Of a DNA stretch of 64,000 nucleotides, positions 44,574 to 54,186 are shown in pieces (position 1 is the stretch's first letter; the number at the start of each line of letters is the position of its first letter). The position numbers and the translations under genes were made by a program. Below the pieces are notes generated by a model. The model did not search any database. It saw only the letters and a list, made by a program, of their open reading frames with translations, and was not told where the DNA came from. The DNA comes from Leptolyngbya boryana PCC 6306 (lineage in GTDB: Bacteria > Cyanobacteriota > Cyanobacteriia > Leptolyngbyales > Leptolyngbyaceae): assembly GCF_000353285.1 (NCBI RefSeq), contig NZ_KB731324.1:5536577-5600576 (forward strand), written 5' to 3'.

Positions 44574-45545
44574 TTAGTCGAGGGACTTGAGTTGAATCTG
44601 ATCTGCGTTGACTTCTGCGATCGTTTTTTCGATGAACGGATCAGTGCGCGATCGATTTGGAGCCGTAATCAATCCAACGCATTTTTCGACTTGCTCGAAG
44701 TTTGGGTTGAAATTGAGCGATCGCATCAGAAATTGACGAATGACTCTGCGCTGAATCGCGAGAGGAATTTTACGAAGAATGGTGCGATCGAGACTTTGAG
44801 AAGTTATGTCGATCGCGGTTTCATAGAATTCTGAAGCGACTGTTTCTAAATATTCCACTTCAGCGGATAAGAGTTCCATCGTTTGGGCGAGATGGGATTC
44901 GACTTGAGCATTGAAATTATGCTTGAGGGAAGGAAGCAACTCTTGGCGAATGCGATTGCGCGCATAGGCTAGATCATTGTTTGTGCTGTCTTGCCAGATG
45001 GGAAGGTTGCGATCGCGGCAAAATTCAGCAGTCTGCGATCGCATGATTTCGAGCAAGGGTCGTACCAGTTTGACTGTTGGAGTCAGTTGACGTGTCCAAT
45101 TGAGCGAGCTTAACCCATCTGCTCCGCTGCCTCGGATTAGATTAAATAAAAGAGTTTCAGCGCGATCGCTGGCAGTGTGCCCAGTAACGATGGTGTGAAA
45201 TCCTTCAATCGATTGCAGTTGAGCGTATCGCCATTCTCTTGCGGACGCTTCGTTGGGGGGAGGAGAATCGGCAGTTTTGAGATAGAAGGGGAGATTCCAG
45301 GATTGAGCGAGAGTCGCAATGTGATCAGCGTTGGCTTGGGAGTCGGCGCGCCAGCGATGATCACAATGAGCAATCGCGAGATGCCAATTCCAACGATCGC
45401 GTAAATCGATGAGAAGTTGAGCGAGACAGAGAGAATCCTGACCCCCGGAGAGCGCAATTAGAATCGATTCGTGTTTTGGAAGTAGCGATCGGCTACGAAG
45501 AGTGCGATGAATTTTGGCGTGGAGAGGTGTCCAAGAACTCGCCAT
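44574..45545 (-). CDS. tilS: tRNA(Ile)-lysidine synthase TilS
   Basis: A 323-residue N-type ATP pyrophosphatase. The PP-loop is IALSGGQDSLCLAQL (residues about 28-42), followed by the AHCDHRWR, TGHTASDRAETLLFNLIRGSGADGLSS and RIRQELLP motifs of TilS. It places lysidine on C34 of the tRNA-Ile CAU anticodon. The length is the short form usual in cyanobacteria, without the extended C-terminal domain. It is an essential housekeeping gene. Confidence 0.92.
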   Translation of the reverse strand: MASSWTPLHAKIHRTLRSRSLLPKHESILIALSGGQDSLCLAQLLIDLRDRWNWHLAIAHCDHRWRADSQANADHIATLAQSWNLPFYLKTADSPPPNEASAREWRYAQLQSIEGFHTIVTGHTASDRAETLLFNLIRGSGADGLSSLNWTRQLTPTVKLVRPLLEIMRSQTAEFCRDRNLPIWQDSTNNDLAYARNRIRQELLPSLKHNFNAQVESHLAQTMELLSAEVEYLETVASEFYETAIDITSQSLDRTILRKIPLAIQRRVIRQFLMRSLNFNPNFEQVEKCVGLITAPNRSRTDPFIEKTIAEVNADQIQLKSLD

Positions 45546-45709
45546 GGTAGCAAGAAGTCAATTCAAGTGAACCGTAGTCCAATTATGATAGGACGAGAAG
45601 TGATGAAGTGATGAAATGCACAATATCGGGAGAGATCAAAACTCAGCCGATATGACTCTACTAGAATCGATAAGCGATAAAAGCGAAATTTATTCAAACT
45701 TTGAAACTC

Positions 45710-45928
45710 ATGTCAAAACACTCTTCAGTAATTAGTTCATCTCCTGAAATTATGGGCGGAACGCCAGTTTTTGTAGGCACTAGAGTTCCTGTGCAGACTC
45801 TTTTGGATTACCTAAAAGCAGGAGAATCGATCGATGATTTTCTAGACGGATTTCCAACGGTCAGTAGAGAACAGGTCATTGCCTTACTAGAAGAGGCAGA
45901 GAAACAAATTGTCAGGATGGTCGCTTAG
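45710..45928 (+). CDS. DUF433 antitoxin-like protein
   Basis: A 72-residue DUF433 protein with the family motif PEIMGGTPVFVGTRVPVQTLLDYL and a C-terminal helix (SREQVIALLEEAEKQI). These small helix-turn-helix proteins act as antitoxins of VapC-like partners. The downstream DUF5615 gene begins two bases after its stop. ATG 45710 is the likely start; the frame is open to 45701. Confidence 0.85.
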   Translation: MSKHSSVISSSPEIMGGTPVFVGTRVPVQTLLDYLKAGESIDDFLDGFPTVSREQVIALLEEAEKQIVRMVA

Positions 45929-45929
45929 C

Positions 45930-46250
45930 ATGAACCTCTTGTTAGACGAGTGTATCGATCGTAGGCTGGCAAGAGAGTTCTCTGACTATGACGTGAAACC
46001 TGTTCCGCAAATGGGATGGGCAGGAATCAAAGACGGGCAACTGCTTGAACTTGCAGCATTAGAGTTCGATGTTTTCCTTACGGTCGATCGTAACCTAGCG
46101 TTCCAACAAAACCTGCCAGCATTCGATATTGCAGTCATCGTTTTGCAAGCATCTTCTAACCGTTTGGCAGATTTGAAGCCTTTAGCTCCGGCAGTGTTAG
46201 CAATTTTGCCGACCGCAATGAAAGGGCAGGCTACGATCGTGAGCGCGTAA
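45930..46250 (+). CDS. DUF5615 PIN-like toxin
   Basis: A 106-residue PIN-like protein starting MNLLLDECIDRRLAREF, where Asp6 and Glu7 are the first acidic site. LAALEFDVFLTVDRNLAFQQN gives the second acidic site. This is the DUF5615 family, predicted ribonucleases paired with DUF433. Together the genes form a probable toxin-antitoxin module. I chose ATG 45930 because the family begins there. Confidence 0.85.
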   Translation: MNLLLDECIDRRLAREFSDYDVKPVPQMGWAGIKDGQLLELAALEFDVFLTVDRNLAFQQNLPAFDIAVIVLQASSNRLADLKPLAPAVLAILPTAMKGQATIVSA

Positions 46251-46268
46251 AACCCAAACCATATGACA

Positions 46269-46655
46269 TTAATAGTCGTCGTTAGAGTAAATGTCATCGA
46301 TGTTGCGCGGACGCAAACGATCGGTGAGCGGTTCTGGCTGGAGCACATCCGGTTGGCGTGCCGAGGAGCGCTCTGGTAATCGTTCTTGCGGTTTCAACGG
46401 CGCAAATTCTAGGCGAATTCTGACTCTGCCACGTTGCCAGCCTGTGCCTGAATTGAAGCGCAGTGCTTCACACTCTAAACCATCCTCAAACCAGGCTTCG
46501 TTATCTTCTGTCCATTCCCCTTCTCGATCGCTGACCGCTTGTGCCAACTGGTCAAGGAATTCACTCACCTTGAACGTCGGATTGGTCATCAACACGCGAC
46601 CGCGATCGACGAACAAGACTTCATCATCATTCATTGGGGTAAATCCGTTATCCAT
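46269..46655 (-). CDS. KGK-domain protein
   Basis: A protein of about 128 residues with the cyanobacterial KGK domain: DDEVLFVDRGRVLMTNPTFKVSEFLDQLAQAV followed by GLECEALRFNSGTGWQRGRVRIRLEF. It ends in a hydrophilic tail. The domain is small and confined to cyanobacteria; its function is unknown. It precedes the ccsA gene on the opposite side of a short gap. Confidence 0.75.
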   Translation of the reverse strand: MDNGFTPMNDDEVLFVDRGRVLMTNPTFKVSEFLDQLAQAVSDREGEWTEDNEAWFEDGLECEALRFNSGTGWQRGRVRIRLEFAPLKPQERLPERSSARQPDVLQPEPLTDRLRPRNIDDIYSNDDY

Positions 46656-46688
46656 TCTCAATCCTCGTCGATCGCGTTCTCTTGTGCA

Positions 46689-47648
46689 TTATAAGAACCA
46701 TCCGTAGCTATGGAGTCCTTTACCCAAAAGATTCACCCCTAAATAACAGACCCAAACCACGACAAATCCTACTGCGGCAAGGATAGCAGGACGACGACCT
46801 TGCCAGCCTTTGGTGATGCGCGCATGCAGATAAGCCGCAAAAACTAGCCACGTGATCAATGCCCACGTTTCTTTGGGATCCCAACTCCAATAAGAACCCC
46901 AAGCCTCATTCGCCCAAACGCCTCCTGCAATAATGCCAATCGTCAACAGCGGAAAGCCAAGTCCAATCACGCGGTAGCTAATATTGTCCAAGGTATCTGC
47001 AAGAGTTAGACGTTGCGGAGAAAGGGTGGTCTTCTCTAAAACTGCAGTTCCACCTGAATTGACACTCACCTCTTCAGAGCGATGAAGTTGATAGGATTTT
47101 TCGCGGTAACTACCTGTTCCGACAGAACTGCCTCGAAGTTCGATATTCTGTCCGCGAGTGACGACTAAAAACGCGATCGCCAAAAGCGATCCCACCATCA
47201 AAGTTGCATAACTGAGCATCATGACGCTGACATGCATCATCAGCCAATTGGATTTCAAGGCAGGAACCAATGGCGCAGAAGCCTGCATCGTATCGGGTAG
47301 CGTCAGAGCGGCAAAAGCCGTGATTGCCATTGAAACGGGCGCTGTGACAATGCCGACGAGATTGCTTTTGCTCATATTTTCAGCGATCAAGTGCATCGTG
47401 GTAATGCCCCAGACCAGGAAAAAGAGCGATTCGTAAAGATTGCTGAGGGGGAAATAGCCTGCTTCGATCCAGCGAGCAGCAAGGAGTGCAGCCGTAGAGA
47501 GATTTGCGATCGCCATTCCTGCCGTCCCCAGAGTCGATGCGTAAGGCACCTGGGGAAAGGCTGCACCAACCCAATAGATCAGCATTGTGGCGAATAACAC
47601 AGCAAATGACAGATTATCTAAAACGCCTTGGAGTGCAACCAAATCCAT
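46689..47648 (-). CDS. ccsA: c-type cytochrome biogenesis protein CcsA
   Basis: A 319-residue membrane protein of the system II cytochrome c synthetase. The WWD haem-handling motif is in [19 protein letters not shown], and conserved His occur in the transmembrane helices. With Ccs1 it carries haem to the thylakoid lumen for attachment to cytochromes f and c6. Length and topology match chloroplast CcsA (NCBI often labels the bacterial form CcsB). Confidence 0.92.
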   Translation of the reverse strand: MDLVALQGVLDNLSFAVLFATMLIYWVGAAFPQVPYASTLGTAGMAIANLSTAALLAARWIEAGYFPLSNLYESLFFLVWGITTMHLIAENMSKSNLVGIVTAPVSMAITAFAALTLPDTMQASAPLVPALKSNWLMMHVSVMMLSYATLMVGSLLAIAFLVVTRGQNIELRGSSVGTGSYREKSYQLHRSEEVSVNSGGTAVLEKTTLSPQRLTLADTLDNISYRVIGLGFPLLTIGIIAGGVWANEAWGSYWSWDPKETWALITWLVFAAYLHARITKGWQGRRPAILAAVGFVVVWVCYLGVNLLGKGLHSYGWFL

Positions 47649-47834
47649 TGTTGTTTCCTTACGGGGATTAATCGAAGTTTACAGTGTCTCTCAATTGTAT
47701 AAGGCGAAGGGGCGTTCCGAGTTTTACCGAGTGTCGTAATGAAGTTTGGATTTTGGTATTGCAAAGACCCAGACAAGTTTAAAAGAACACGTCAGAATAG
47801 AGAACAAATCATCAGAATCATAGAAGAGGTGCTT

Positions 47835-48854
47835 GTGGCTTTATACGCAGAATTGCATCGTCACTTGGGTGGATCGGTTGTGCCTCGGATTCTCTGGCGT
47901 TATTTAGAACGAAGTGAATCAGATTTAATTGAACGGTTTTCCAATTATCCGGAGTTTGAGGATTTTTATACTCGACCTCGCAATACCTTGGATGAGTACT
48001 TGGAATTGCATACGATCGTGGAAGGGGTGCAAACGGCGGAAGCGTTGCCCTATTTCATTTATCGTTTGATGCGCGGAGCTTATATTTTCGAGAATTTGGC
48101 GTATTTGGAGCTTCGCTATACGCCTTATTTGCGAACGAATCCGAATTTGGATCAATCGCGTCGGATTGAGCAAATGACTGAAATTGCTCAGATTGTGGGG
48201 CGATCGAGTCGATTGAAAGAGTATCCGATCGTCAGTAGTCAAATCCTGTGTATGCACTCGAAGCTGCCGTATGAGGTGAATCGAGCGATCGTAGATTTGG
48301 CGGCGCAGATGCCGGAGAATATTTGCGCGATCGATTTGGCAGGCGGTGATGCCTACTATGGGGAGCGAATGGAAGAGTTTATCGAGTTGTTTGAATATGC
48401 TCGATCGCTCAATATCAAAGCGACTTGCCATTTGTATGAAACGGAAGGACATTATCCGGAATTGCTGCCATTTTTGAATCGCATCGGGCATGGGATTCAG
48501 ATTCCGCTTCGGTATCCGCATCTGTTGAAAGAAGTCGCGCAACGGAAGCAATGTTTGGAGGTTTGTCCGACGACTTATCTGAAAACGGGAACGCTTCAGG
48601 AGATTCGCCAACTCAAACAGGTGTTTGATCAATGCTTTGACGCAGGCGTTGATATTGCGATCTGTACAGATAATGCGGGTTTGAATGATGTACGACTGCC
48701 GTTTGAGTATGAAACGCTTCTGACACAGGATGTGATTGGGTTTGAAGAGTTGCAGGCTTGTCAGGATGCAGCGTTTCGTCATGCGTTTGCGTGGCAATAT
48801 GCTCAGCGTCCAGCTTCATTGCTCGATCGATTGTTGAAATCGGAGGCGAGTTAA
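47835..48854 (+). CDS. adenosine deaminase-like hydrolase
   Basis: A 339-residue amidohydrolase of the adenosine/AMP deaminase family. The metal motif is LYAELHRHLGGSVVP near the N-terminus, and the active-site region includes IDLAGGDAYYG, ATCHLYETEGH and ICTDNAGLNDVRLPFEYE. It probably deaminates adenosine or a related nucleoside. I chose GTG 47835 because AGAGG lies upstream and homologues begin at this point; the frame is open to 47739. Confidence 0.85.
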   Translation: MALYAELHRHLGGSVVPRILWRYLERSESDLIERFSNYPEFEDFYTRPRNTLDEYLELHTIVEGVQTAEALPYFIYRLMRGAYIFENLAYLELRYTPYLRTNPNLDQSRRIEQMTEIAQIVGRSSRLKEYPIVSSQILCMHSKLPYEVNRAIVDLAAQMPENICAIDLAGGDAYYGERMEEFIELFEYARSLNIKATCHLYETEGHYPELLPFLNRIGHGIQIPLRYPHLLKEVAQRKQCLEVCPTTYLKTGTLQEIRQLKQVFDQCFDAGVDIAICTDNAGLNDVRLPFEYETLLTQDVIGFEELQACQDAAFRHAFAWQYAQRPASLLDRLLKSEAS

Positions 48855-48977
48855 TTCAGGCGCGGACGGGATAACGAGTCTGCCTTCCCGTTCTGCATCT
48901 GCAAATTCTGACTCGATCCCATTGAGGGATGTTCTGACTGCGATAATGGGCGATAGTCAGAAAAAACTCAATTGCCA

Positions 48978-49766
48978 ATGAAACGGTTCTTTCGTGTGTT
49001 CAAAACCTTGCTGCTGGTGTATTACGCCTATATGGTGGAATATCGAGCAGAGTTAATTCTGTGGGTGCTTTCAGGATCATTGCCCATTATTTTGATGGGA
49101 GTGTGGATACAAGCTGCTCAGCAAAGCAATTTTGGACTTTCTCCTACCGATTTTGCACGCTACTTTTTATCCGTGTTTTTAGTGCGGCAATTGACGGTTG
49201 TGTGGGTGATTTGGGAGTTTGAACGGGAAGTTGTCGAAGGCAAGCTCTCACTCAGATTGTTACAACCGCTTGATCCGGCTTGGCATCATATGTTTTCGCA
49301 TGTTTCAGAACGGTTTGCTCGGATTCCTTTTGCGATATTGCTGATTGTTTTATTCTTTCTCCTTTACCCAACTGCAATCTGGGTTCCGAGCGTTGGAACA
49401 GTGTTGCTGTTTGTGGTGTCGATCGTATTAGCTTTCTCGCTAAACTTTCTGATTCAGTACACTTTGGCACTCTGTGCGTTTTGGACAGAGCGGGCAAGTT
49501 CATTGCAAGAATTCTGGTTTTTGCTGTATCTATTTTTGTCTGGGGTGATTGCACCGCTTGAAGTCTTTCCGCCTGTCGTGAAAACACTCGCTTTGTTTAC
49601 GCCGTTCCCTTATTTAGTCAATTTTCCAGCAAGCTTGCTGGTTGGATTACCAACGAATCCAGCGCAAGGATTTTTAGTGATGGCAGGTTGGATTGTCGGA
49701 TTTCTCGCGCTCAATCGTTGGTTGTGGCGGCAAGGCTTGAAACAATATTCGGGGATGGGAGCATGA
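48978..49766 (+). CDS. ABC-2 type permease
   Basis: A 262-residue membrane protein with six predicted helices of the ABC-2/DUF990 type. Its last bases overlap the start of the next permease gene (ATGA), so the two are translationally coupled. Together they would form the membrane part of an exporter whose ATPase lies elsewhere. Similar pairs occur near polysaccharide or drug exporters. The substrate is unknown. Confidence 0.82.
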   Translation: MKRFFRVFKTLLLVYYAYMVEYRAELILWVLSGSLPIILMGVWIQAAQQSNFGLSPTDFARYFLSVFLVRQLTVVWVIWEFEREVVEGKLSLRLLQPLDPAWHHMFSHVSERFARIPFAILLIVLFFLLYPTAIWVPSVGTVLLFVVSIVLAFSLNFLIQYTLALCAFWTERASSLQEFWFLLYLFLSGVIAPLEVFPPVVKTLALFTPFPYLVNFPASLLVGLPTNPAQGFLVMAGWIVGFLALNRWLWRQGLKQYSGMGA

Positions 49767-50545
49767 GACGGTATTTTCAAGTGCTGCGATTGTTCTGGAG
49801 TACTGCGATCGCTGCTGAACTAGAGTATCGCATTAACTTCCTAATCGCGGCACTGACAAGCTTAGGCGGATTAGTCGGAAGTTGGTTTGGATTATTTCTC
49901 TTTTATCGAACAGGCTACACCTTTGCTGGATGGAGATGGGAAGAAGCATTGATCGTTGTGGGAGTATTCACATTACTAGAAGGCTTTTCCAGTACCTTTC
50001 TCGCACCCAATCTGAACCGAATTGTGCGACATGTGCAGGAAGGAACCTTGGATTTTGTGTTGCTAAAACCGATTAGTTCTCAGTTTTGGTTGTCTGGGCA
50101 TACCATCTCACCTTGGGGAATTCCCGATATTATTTTTGGCACGATCGTCATTTTTTATGCGGGCACTCGATTAGGGATTGGGGCGAATGCGTATTTGCTC
50201 AGTCTGATTCCATTAGTTTTCGGATTAGCAATTCTCTATAGCTTGTGGTTCATATTGGGGGCGACAAGCATTTGGTTTGTCAAAATCTACAATGTGACGG
50301 AAGTGTTGCGGGGATTGATTGAAGCAGGACGGTATCCGATGGCAGCTTATCCGATCGCGTATCAATTCTTTTTTACGTTTATTGTTCCCGTTGCTTTTCT
50401 CACGACCATTCCAGCCGAAGCCATGTTAGGACGAGTCGAGTTTGAATGGATGCTTGGAGCGGGAGGTTTAGCGATCGCACTTTTATTTGTTGCACACAGT
50501 TTTTGGCGATTTGCGCTGAGATTCTACACCAGTGCATCTAGTTAG
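49763..50545 (+). CDS. ABC-2 type permease (DUF990)
   Basis: A 260-residue permease with six helices. The segment RHVQEGTLDFVLLKPISSQFW is the typical DUF990 (YbxI/ABC2_membrane_6) block. The ATG overlaps the preceding gene stop. It works as a heterodimer with that permease; the ATP-binding subunit is not in this window. Confidence 0.85.
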   Translation: MRRYFQVLRLFWSTAIAAELEYRINFLIAALTSLGGLVGSWFGLFLFYRTGYTFAGWRWEEALIVVGVFTLLEGFSSTFLAPNLNRIVRHVQEGTLDFVLLKPISSQFWLSGHTISPWGIPDIIFGTIVIFYAGTRLGIGANAYLLSLIPLVFGLAILYSLWFILGATSIWFVKIYNVTEVLRGLIEAGRYPMAAYPIAYQFFFTFIVPVAFLTTIPAEAMLGRVEFEWMLGAGGLAIALLFVAHSFWRFALRFYTSASS

Positions 50546-50613
50546 TAGCGAATGTACTCGATCCAATCGAGCAGAACTGGTTAAGCTATTGTCATTGTTC
50601 TCTCACTCAGACT

Positions 50614-51315
50614 ATGACTCGTGCGCCCTTAATCGGAATTACGACCCACAGCCGCAATGCGACCAATGAAGTTGTGCTACCTGGAACTTATGTAGATGCA
50701 GTGCAATCGGTTGGCGGCAATCCAATTTTGCTTCCTCCTACTCAAAGTCATCTTGAATCGTTGCTCGATGCGATCGATGGGTTGATTCTCTCCGGAGGCG
50801 GGGATATTCATCCGATTCATTACAATGGCGAAGATCATCCTGAGATTTACGGGATAGATGACGATCGCGATACGTTTGAGATTACGCTAGCAAAGTTAGC
50901 ATTGATGCGGGAAATTCCAGTACTGGGGATTTGCCGGGGAATGCAGGTTTTGACTGTGGCAACGGGAGGTGGATTGATTCCGCATGTGCCCGAAGTCTTT
51001 GGAGATAGCATTGATCATCGGTTAGATAATCCGCGTCGTCCGATTCCCCATGAGATTGAAGTACTAGCTGAGAGCCGATTGTCGGAGCTATTAGGCAAGA
51101 CTCAGATGAATATTGTGTCTTGGCATCATCAGGCAGTTGAGTTTCATTCGGATGTGTGGAAGTTGGCGGCTCGCTCCAACGATGGATTAATCGAGGCGTT
51201 AGAGCATTCAGAGCATCCTTGGGCGATCGCGTTGCAATGGCATCCAGAATTGTCCATGCAAGATCCAGCGCATCAGAGATTCTTTCGATCGTTTATAGAC
51301 GCTTGTAAGAAATGA
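50614..51315 (+). CDS. gamma-glutamyl-gamma-aminobutyrate hydrolase-like (class I GATase)
   Basis: A 233-residue class I glutamine amidotransferase-fold hydrolase of the PuuD type. LILSGGGDIHP precedes the nucleophile elbow GICRGMQVLTV (Cys), and IALQWHPELS carries the catalytic His and Glu. It would hydrolyse gamma-glutamyl compounds such as gamma-glutamyl-GABA. It stands alone between the permeases and a fasciclin gene. Confidence 0.88.
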   Translation: MTRAPLIGITTHSRNATNEVVLPGTYVDAVQSVGGNPILLPPTQSHLESLLDAIDGLILSGGGDIHPIHYNGEDHPEIYGIDDDRDTFEITLAKLALMREIPVLGICRGMQVLTVATGGGLIPHVPEVFGDSIDHRLDNPRRPIPHEIEVLAESRLSELLGKTQMNIVSWHHQAVEFHSDVWKLAARSNDGLIEALEHSEHPWAIALQWHPELSMQDPAHQRFFRSFIDACKK

Positions 51316-51396
51316 GTTCTCTCTTACGTTCGATGCGAGTTAGGCGGGCAATGTTCTTTCCTTAGAGAAAGAGCAATAGTACAGGACACGAAAACA

Positions 51397-51816
51397 ATGA
51401 CGAATCTTTTGCAAACAGCGGCTGAAGTCGGATCATTTAAGACGTTGTTGAGCGCGATCGACAAAGCCGGAATCGCACCCGAATTAGAAAATCTCGATGG
51501 GTCTTTTACACTGCTCGCTCCCACCGATGCAGCCTTTGAAAAATTACCAGTGGGAATGCTAGATGAATTGCTACAAGACTTGCCCAAACTACGGAGAGTC
51601 TTGAGCTATCACGTTTTGCCAGGAGACGTGAGGTTTGAGGATTTGACTGAGATTGAAGAAGCACCTACTTTAGAAGGCTCAGTGATTGCAGTCGATCATC
51701 AAGGCGGCATCAAAGTGAATGATCTGGCGATCGCACAAGCCGATATCTTGGCAGAAAATGGCGTGATTCATGCGATCGAGGGTGTGTTGATGCCTGCACT
51801 GCTCGCAGGAGGCTAA
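51397..51816 (+). CDS. fasciclin-domain protein
   Basis: A 139-residue single fasciclin (FAS1) domain with the H1 motif FTLLAPTDAAFEKLP and the H2-like NGVIHAIEGVLMP. No signal peptide is visible, so it is either cytoplasmic or exported by an unknown route. Such proteins are common in cyanobacteria and of unclear function. Confidence 0.88.
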   Translation: MTNLLQTAAEVGSFKTLLSAIDKAGIAPELENLDGSFTLLAPTDAAFEKLPVGMLDELLQDLPKLRRVLSYHVLPGDVRFEDLTEIEEAPTLEGSVIAVDHQGGIKVNDLAIAQADILAENGVIHAIEGVLMPALLAGG

Positions 51817-51860
51817 ACAGTTTGCTATCCTAAGATCTCTTCATTGCACAGGACAGGATT

Positions 51861-53096
51861 TTGAGTACGTTTGCCAAGTTGACCCCTCGGACGCAGCGGA
51901 ATTTAGGGGTGCTATTTACGGCGGGATTGCTATTTTGGGCAAGTCTAGCAAGCCTGCTTCCCACCTTGCCCCTCTATGTCAAATCGATCGGCGCGCCCGA
52001 TGATCAACTTGGTATGGTGATGGGAGCATTTGCGATCGGGTTATTACTCTTTCGTCCTCAAGCTGGTCAGACAGCCGATCAGCAGGGACGAAAGATTGTC
52101 CTACTGATTGGAATTTCAGCCGCAACCCTTGCTCCAGTCTGTCATTTACTGACCCAATCGATTCCAGTCCTGATGCTGATTCGAGCATTTCATGGACTGA
52201 GTATTGCAGCTTTCACAACCGCTTATAGTTCACTGGTCGTTGATCTTGCACCGCCAGAAAATCGCGGGGAGTTGATCGGTTACATGAGCTTGGTCAATCC
52301 GATTGGAATGGCATTAGGACCAGCGCTTGGCGGATATTTGCAAGAGTTGACGACTTATGCACCTGTGTTTGTGATGAGTTCAATTCTTGGCTTGATTAGC
52401 ATGACTTGTGCGATGTTTGTGAAAGCTCCGCCTGTCATGTATGCTCCTCAAGACCAAAAAGAAAAAGATCAGTTCTGGCAGTTGTTGATCAGCGATCGCA
52501 TTCGAGTTCCAACGATTACCATGCTGCTCGTCGGCATCGCATTTGGTGCGATCGCAACATTCGTACCGCTTTATATCAAAGATTCAGGAGTTGGACTCAA
52601 TCCAGGACTGTTCTACACAGCAGCAGCAATCACAAGCTTTTTAACCCGGTTTGTCGCAGGAAAAGCCAGCGATCGCTATGGGCGAGGTCGATTTATTACG
52701 GCTGGTCTGTTGGGCTATGCCATCTCAATGCTGGTTCTGTGGCAAGCAACCGATGCCAATCAATTTCTCTTAGCCGGAGCGATCGAAGGATTTGGAGGCG
52801 GCACATTTTTGCCGATTATGATTGCATTAGTTGCCGATCGCTGTCAGCCTTTTGAGCGGGGACGAATTTTTGGATTATTTGTCGGGGGTTTCGATTTAGG
52901 AATTGCGTTGGCAGGTCCGATTCTGGGTCTCGTTTCTAATATTGTCGGCTATCGCAGTTTGTATCTCGTTGCGGCTTGTGTGGCGTTTGCTGGCTTGATT
53001 GTGTTTATGACGTTATCGAGTAAGAGCGTTGCTGATTCATTTCGATTCGCCTTGGGGTATGGAAAAGATCCGTATGCAGTTTCTAAAGTGGGTTGA
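51861..53096 (+). CDS. MFS transporter
   Basis: A 411-residue major facilitator with 12 helices, starting at TTG 51861. It carries the loop motif GQTADQQGRKIVLL after helix 2. The next gene, a sugar-phosphate isomerase-like SIS protein, begins three bases after its stop, so the two are in one operon. The substrate is unknown, though a sugar or amino sugar would fit that partner. Confidence 0.82.
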   Translation: MSTFAKLTPRTQRNLGVLFTAGLLFWASLASLLPTLPLYVKSIGAPDDQLGMVMGAFAIGLLLFRPQAGQTADQQGRKIVLLIGISAATLAPVCHLLTQSIPVLMLIRAFHGLSIAAFTTAYSSLVVDLAPPENRGELIGYMSLVNPIGMALGPALGGYLQELTTYAPVFVMSSILGLISMTCAMFVKAPPVMYAPQDQKEKDQFWQLLISDRIRVPTITMLLVGIAFGAIATFVPLYIKDSGVGLNPGLFYTAAAITSFLTRFVAGKASDRYGRGRFITAGLLGYAISMLVLWQATDANQFLLAGAIEGFGGGTFLPIMIALVADRCQPFERGRIFGLFVGGFDLGIALAGPILGLVSNIVGYRSLYLVAACVAFAGLIVFMTLSSKSVADSFRFALGYGKDPYAVSKVG

Positions 53097-53099
53097 ACG

Positions 53100-54074
53100 A
53101 TGAATGTTCCTCATTTCATGCTCAAAGAGATTCACCAACAGCCAGACGTGATTCGTCATCAACTCGATCGGACAATTTCAATTGGAATTCCCGATCGCAT
53201 CAACATTCTGGCATGTGGAACTAGCCTGAACGCAGGTTTGATTGGGCAATTTCTATTTGAGCAGATTGCTCAAATTCCTACTCAAGTGCGATCGTCGTCT
53301 GAATCTCTTTCAGCCCCACTGCTGGAAACTCCAAATACAATTACGATCGCGATTACACAATCTGGTGAAACAGCCGATACAATTGCTGCACTTCAACAAG
53401 TTCAATCGAAGCGAGTTGCCATTACCAATGGAATTGACAGCACAATTACTCGATTTGCTGATCACACAATTTATACAAATGCAGGTGAAGAGAAAAGCGT
53501 TGCTGCAACTAAAACATTTACATCACAGATTGTACTTTTTTACAAGTTAGCATTTCAAATTGCACATGAGAATCAAAAACTCAGCGATCGAGAATTTGCA
53601 TCACATCTTGAATCACTCAAGCAAATCCCACAACAAATGGAGAAATTGCTAAATGAGAATACAATCGTCGAACTTGCTCAAACTCTAAAAGAAACGCGCG
53701 ATCTGATCATTTTAGGCTCGGGAATTAATACTGCGATCGCAGTAGAAGGCGCATTAAAACTCAAAGAAGCAACTTACACACATGCAGAAGGGTATGCTGC
53801 CGGAGAATTTCTTCATGGTCCGATCGCATTGCTCGACGCAGAAATTCCGACATTAGCGATCGTGACAGAAGATGATTCTCGTATACAAAAAACAATCGAT
53901 CGGATTCGTGCTCATGGAAATCATGTGATCGAGATAACCGCAAAATCAGTCCCCGAATTGTTCAGTCCATTCCTTGCAGTTGTGGCTTTGCAACTGTTGG
54001 CTTACCACTTAGCAACCCTACGCGGGATAGATGTTGACCGACCCAGAAATATTGCAAAATATCTCACGACTTAA
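53100..54074 (+). CDS. SIS-domain protein (GlmS isomerase domain-like)
   Basis: A 324-residue protein made of two SIS sugar-phosphate isomerase domains, as in the C-terminal part of glucosamine-6-phosphate synthase. Motifs are ILACGTSLNAGL, ITQSGETADTIAAL and the second-domain LGSGINTAIAVEGALKLKEATYTHAEGY. It lacks the glutaminase half, so it may use ammonia or run the reverse reaction (deaminase/isomerase, as in FrlB/AgaS-type proteins). It is coupled to the MFS gene three bases upstream. Confidence 0.85.
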   Translation: MNVPHFMLKEIHQQPDVIRHQLDRTISIGIPDRINILACGTSLNAGLIGQFLFEQIAQIPTQVRSSSESLSAPLLETPNTITIAITQSGETADTIAALQQVQSKRVAITNGIDSTITRFADHTIYTNAGEEKSVAATKTFTSQIVLFYKLAFQIAHENQKLSDREFASHLESLKQIPQQMEKLLNENTIVELAQTLKETRDLIILGSGINTAIAVEGALKLKEATYTHAEGYAAGEFLHGPIALLDAEIPTLAIVTEDDSRIQKTIDRIRAHGNHVIEITAKSVPELFSPFLAVVALQLLAYHLATLRGIDVDRPRNIAKYLTT

Positions 54075-54186
54075 GCCCATCCTAACTAAGGTTCACCAAT
54101 CTTTGCGTTTCCCTCTATCGCTGGTTGGAAAATTGCTTTAGGATTTGGGTGTGAATAAAGCTCCGTAAAGTAATATTCCTACTGAA

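Noticed and set aside
47925-48797. 290-codon frame on the minus strand
   Set aside because: Antisense shadow of the adenosine deaminase-like gene; no RBS or family features.
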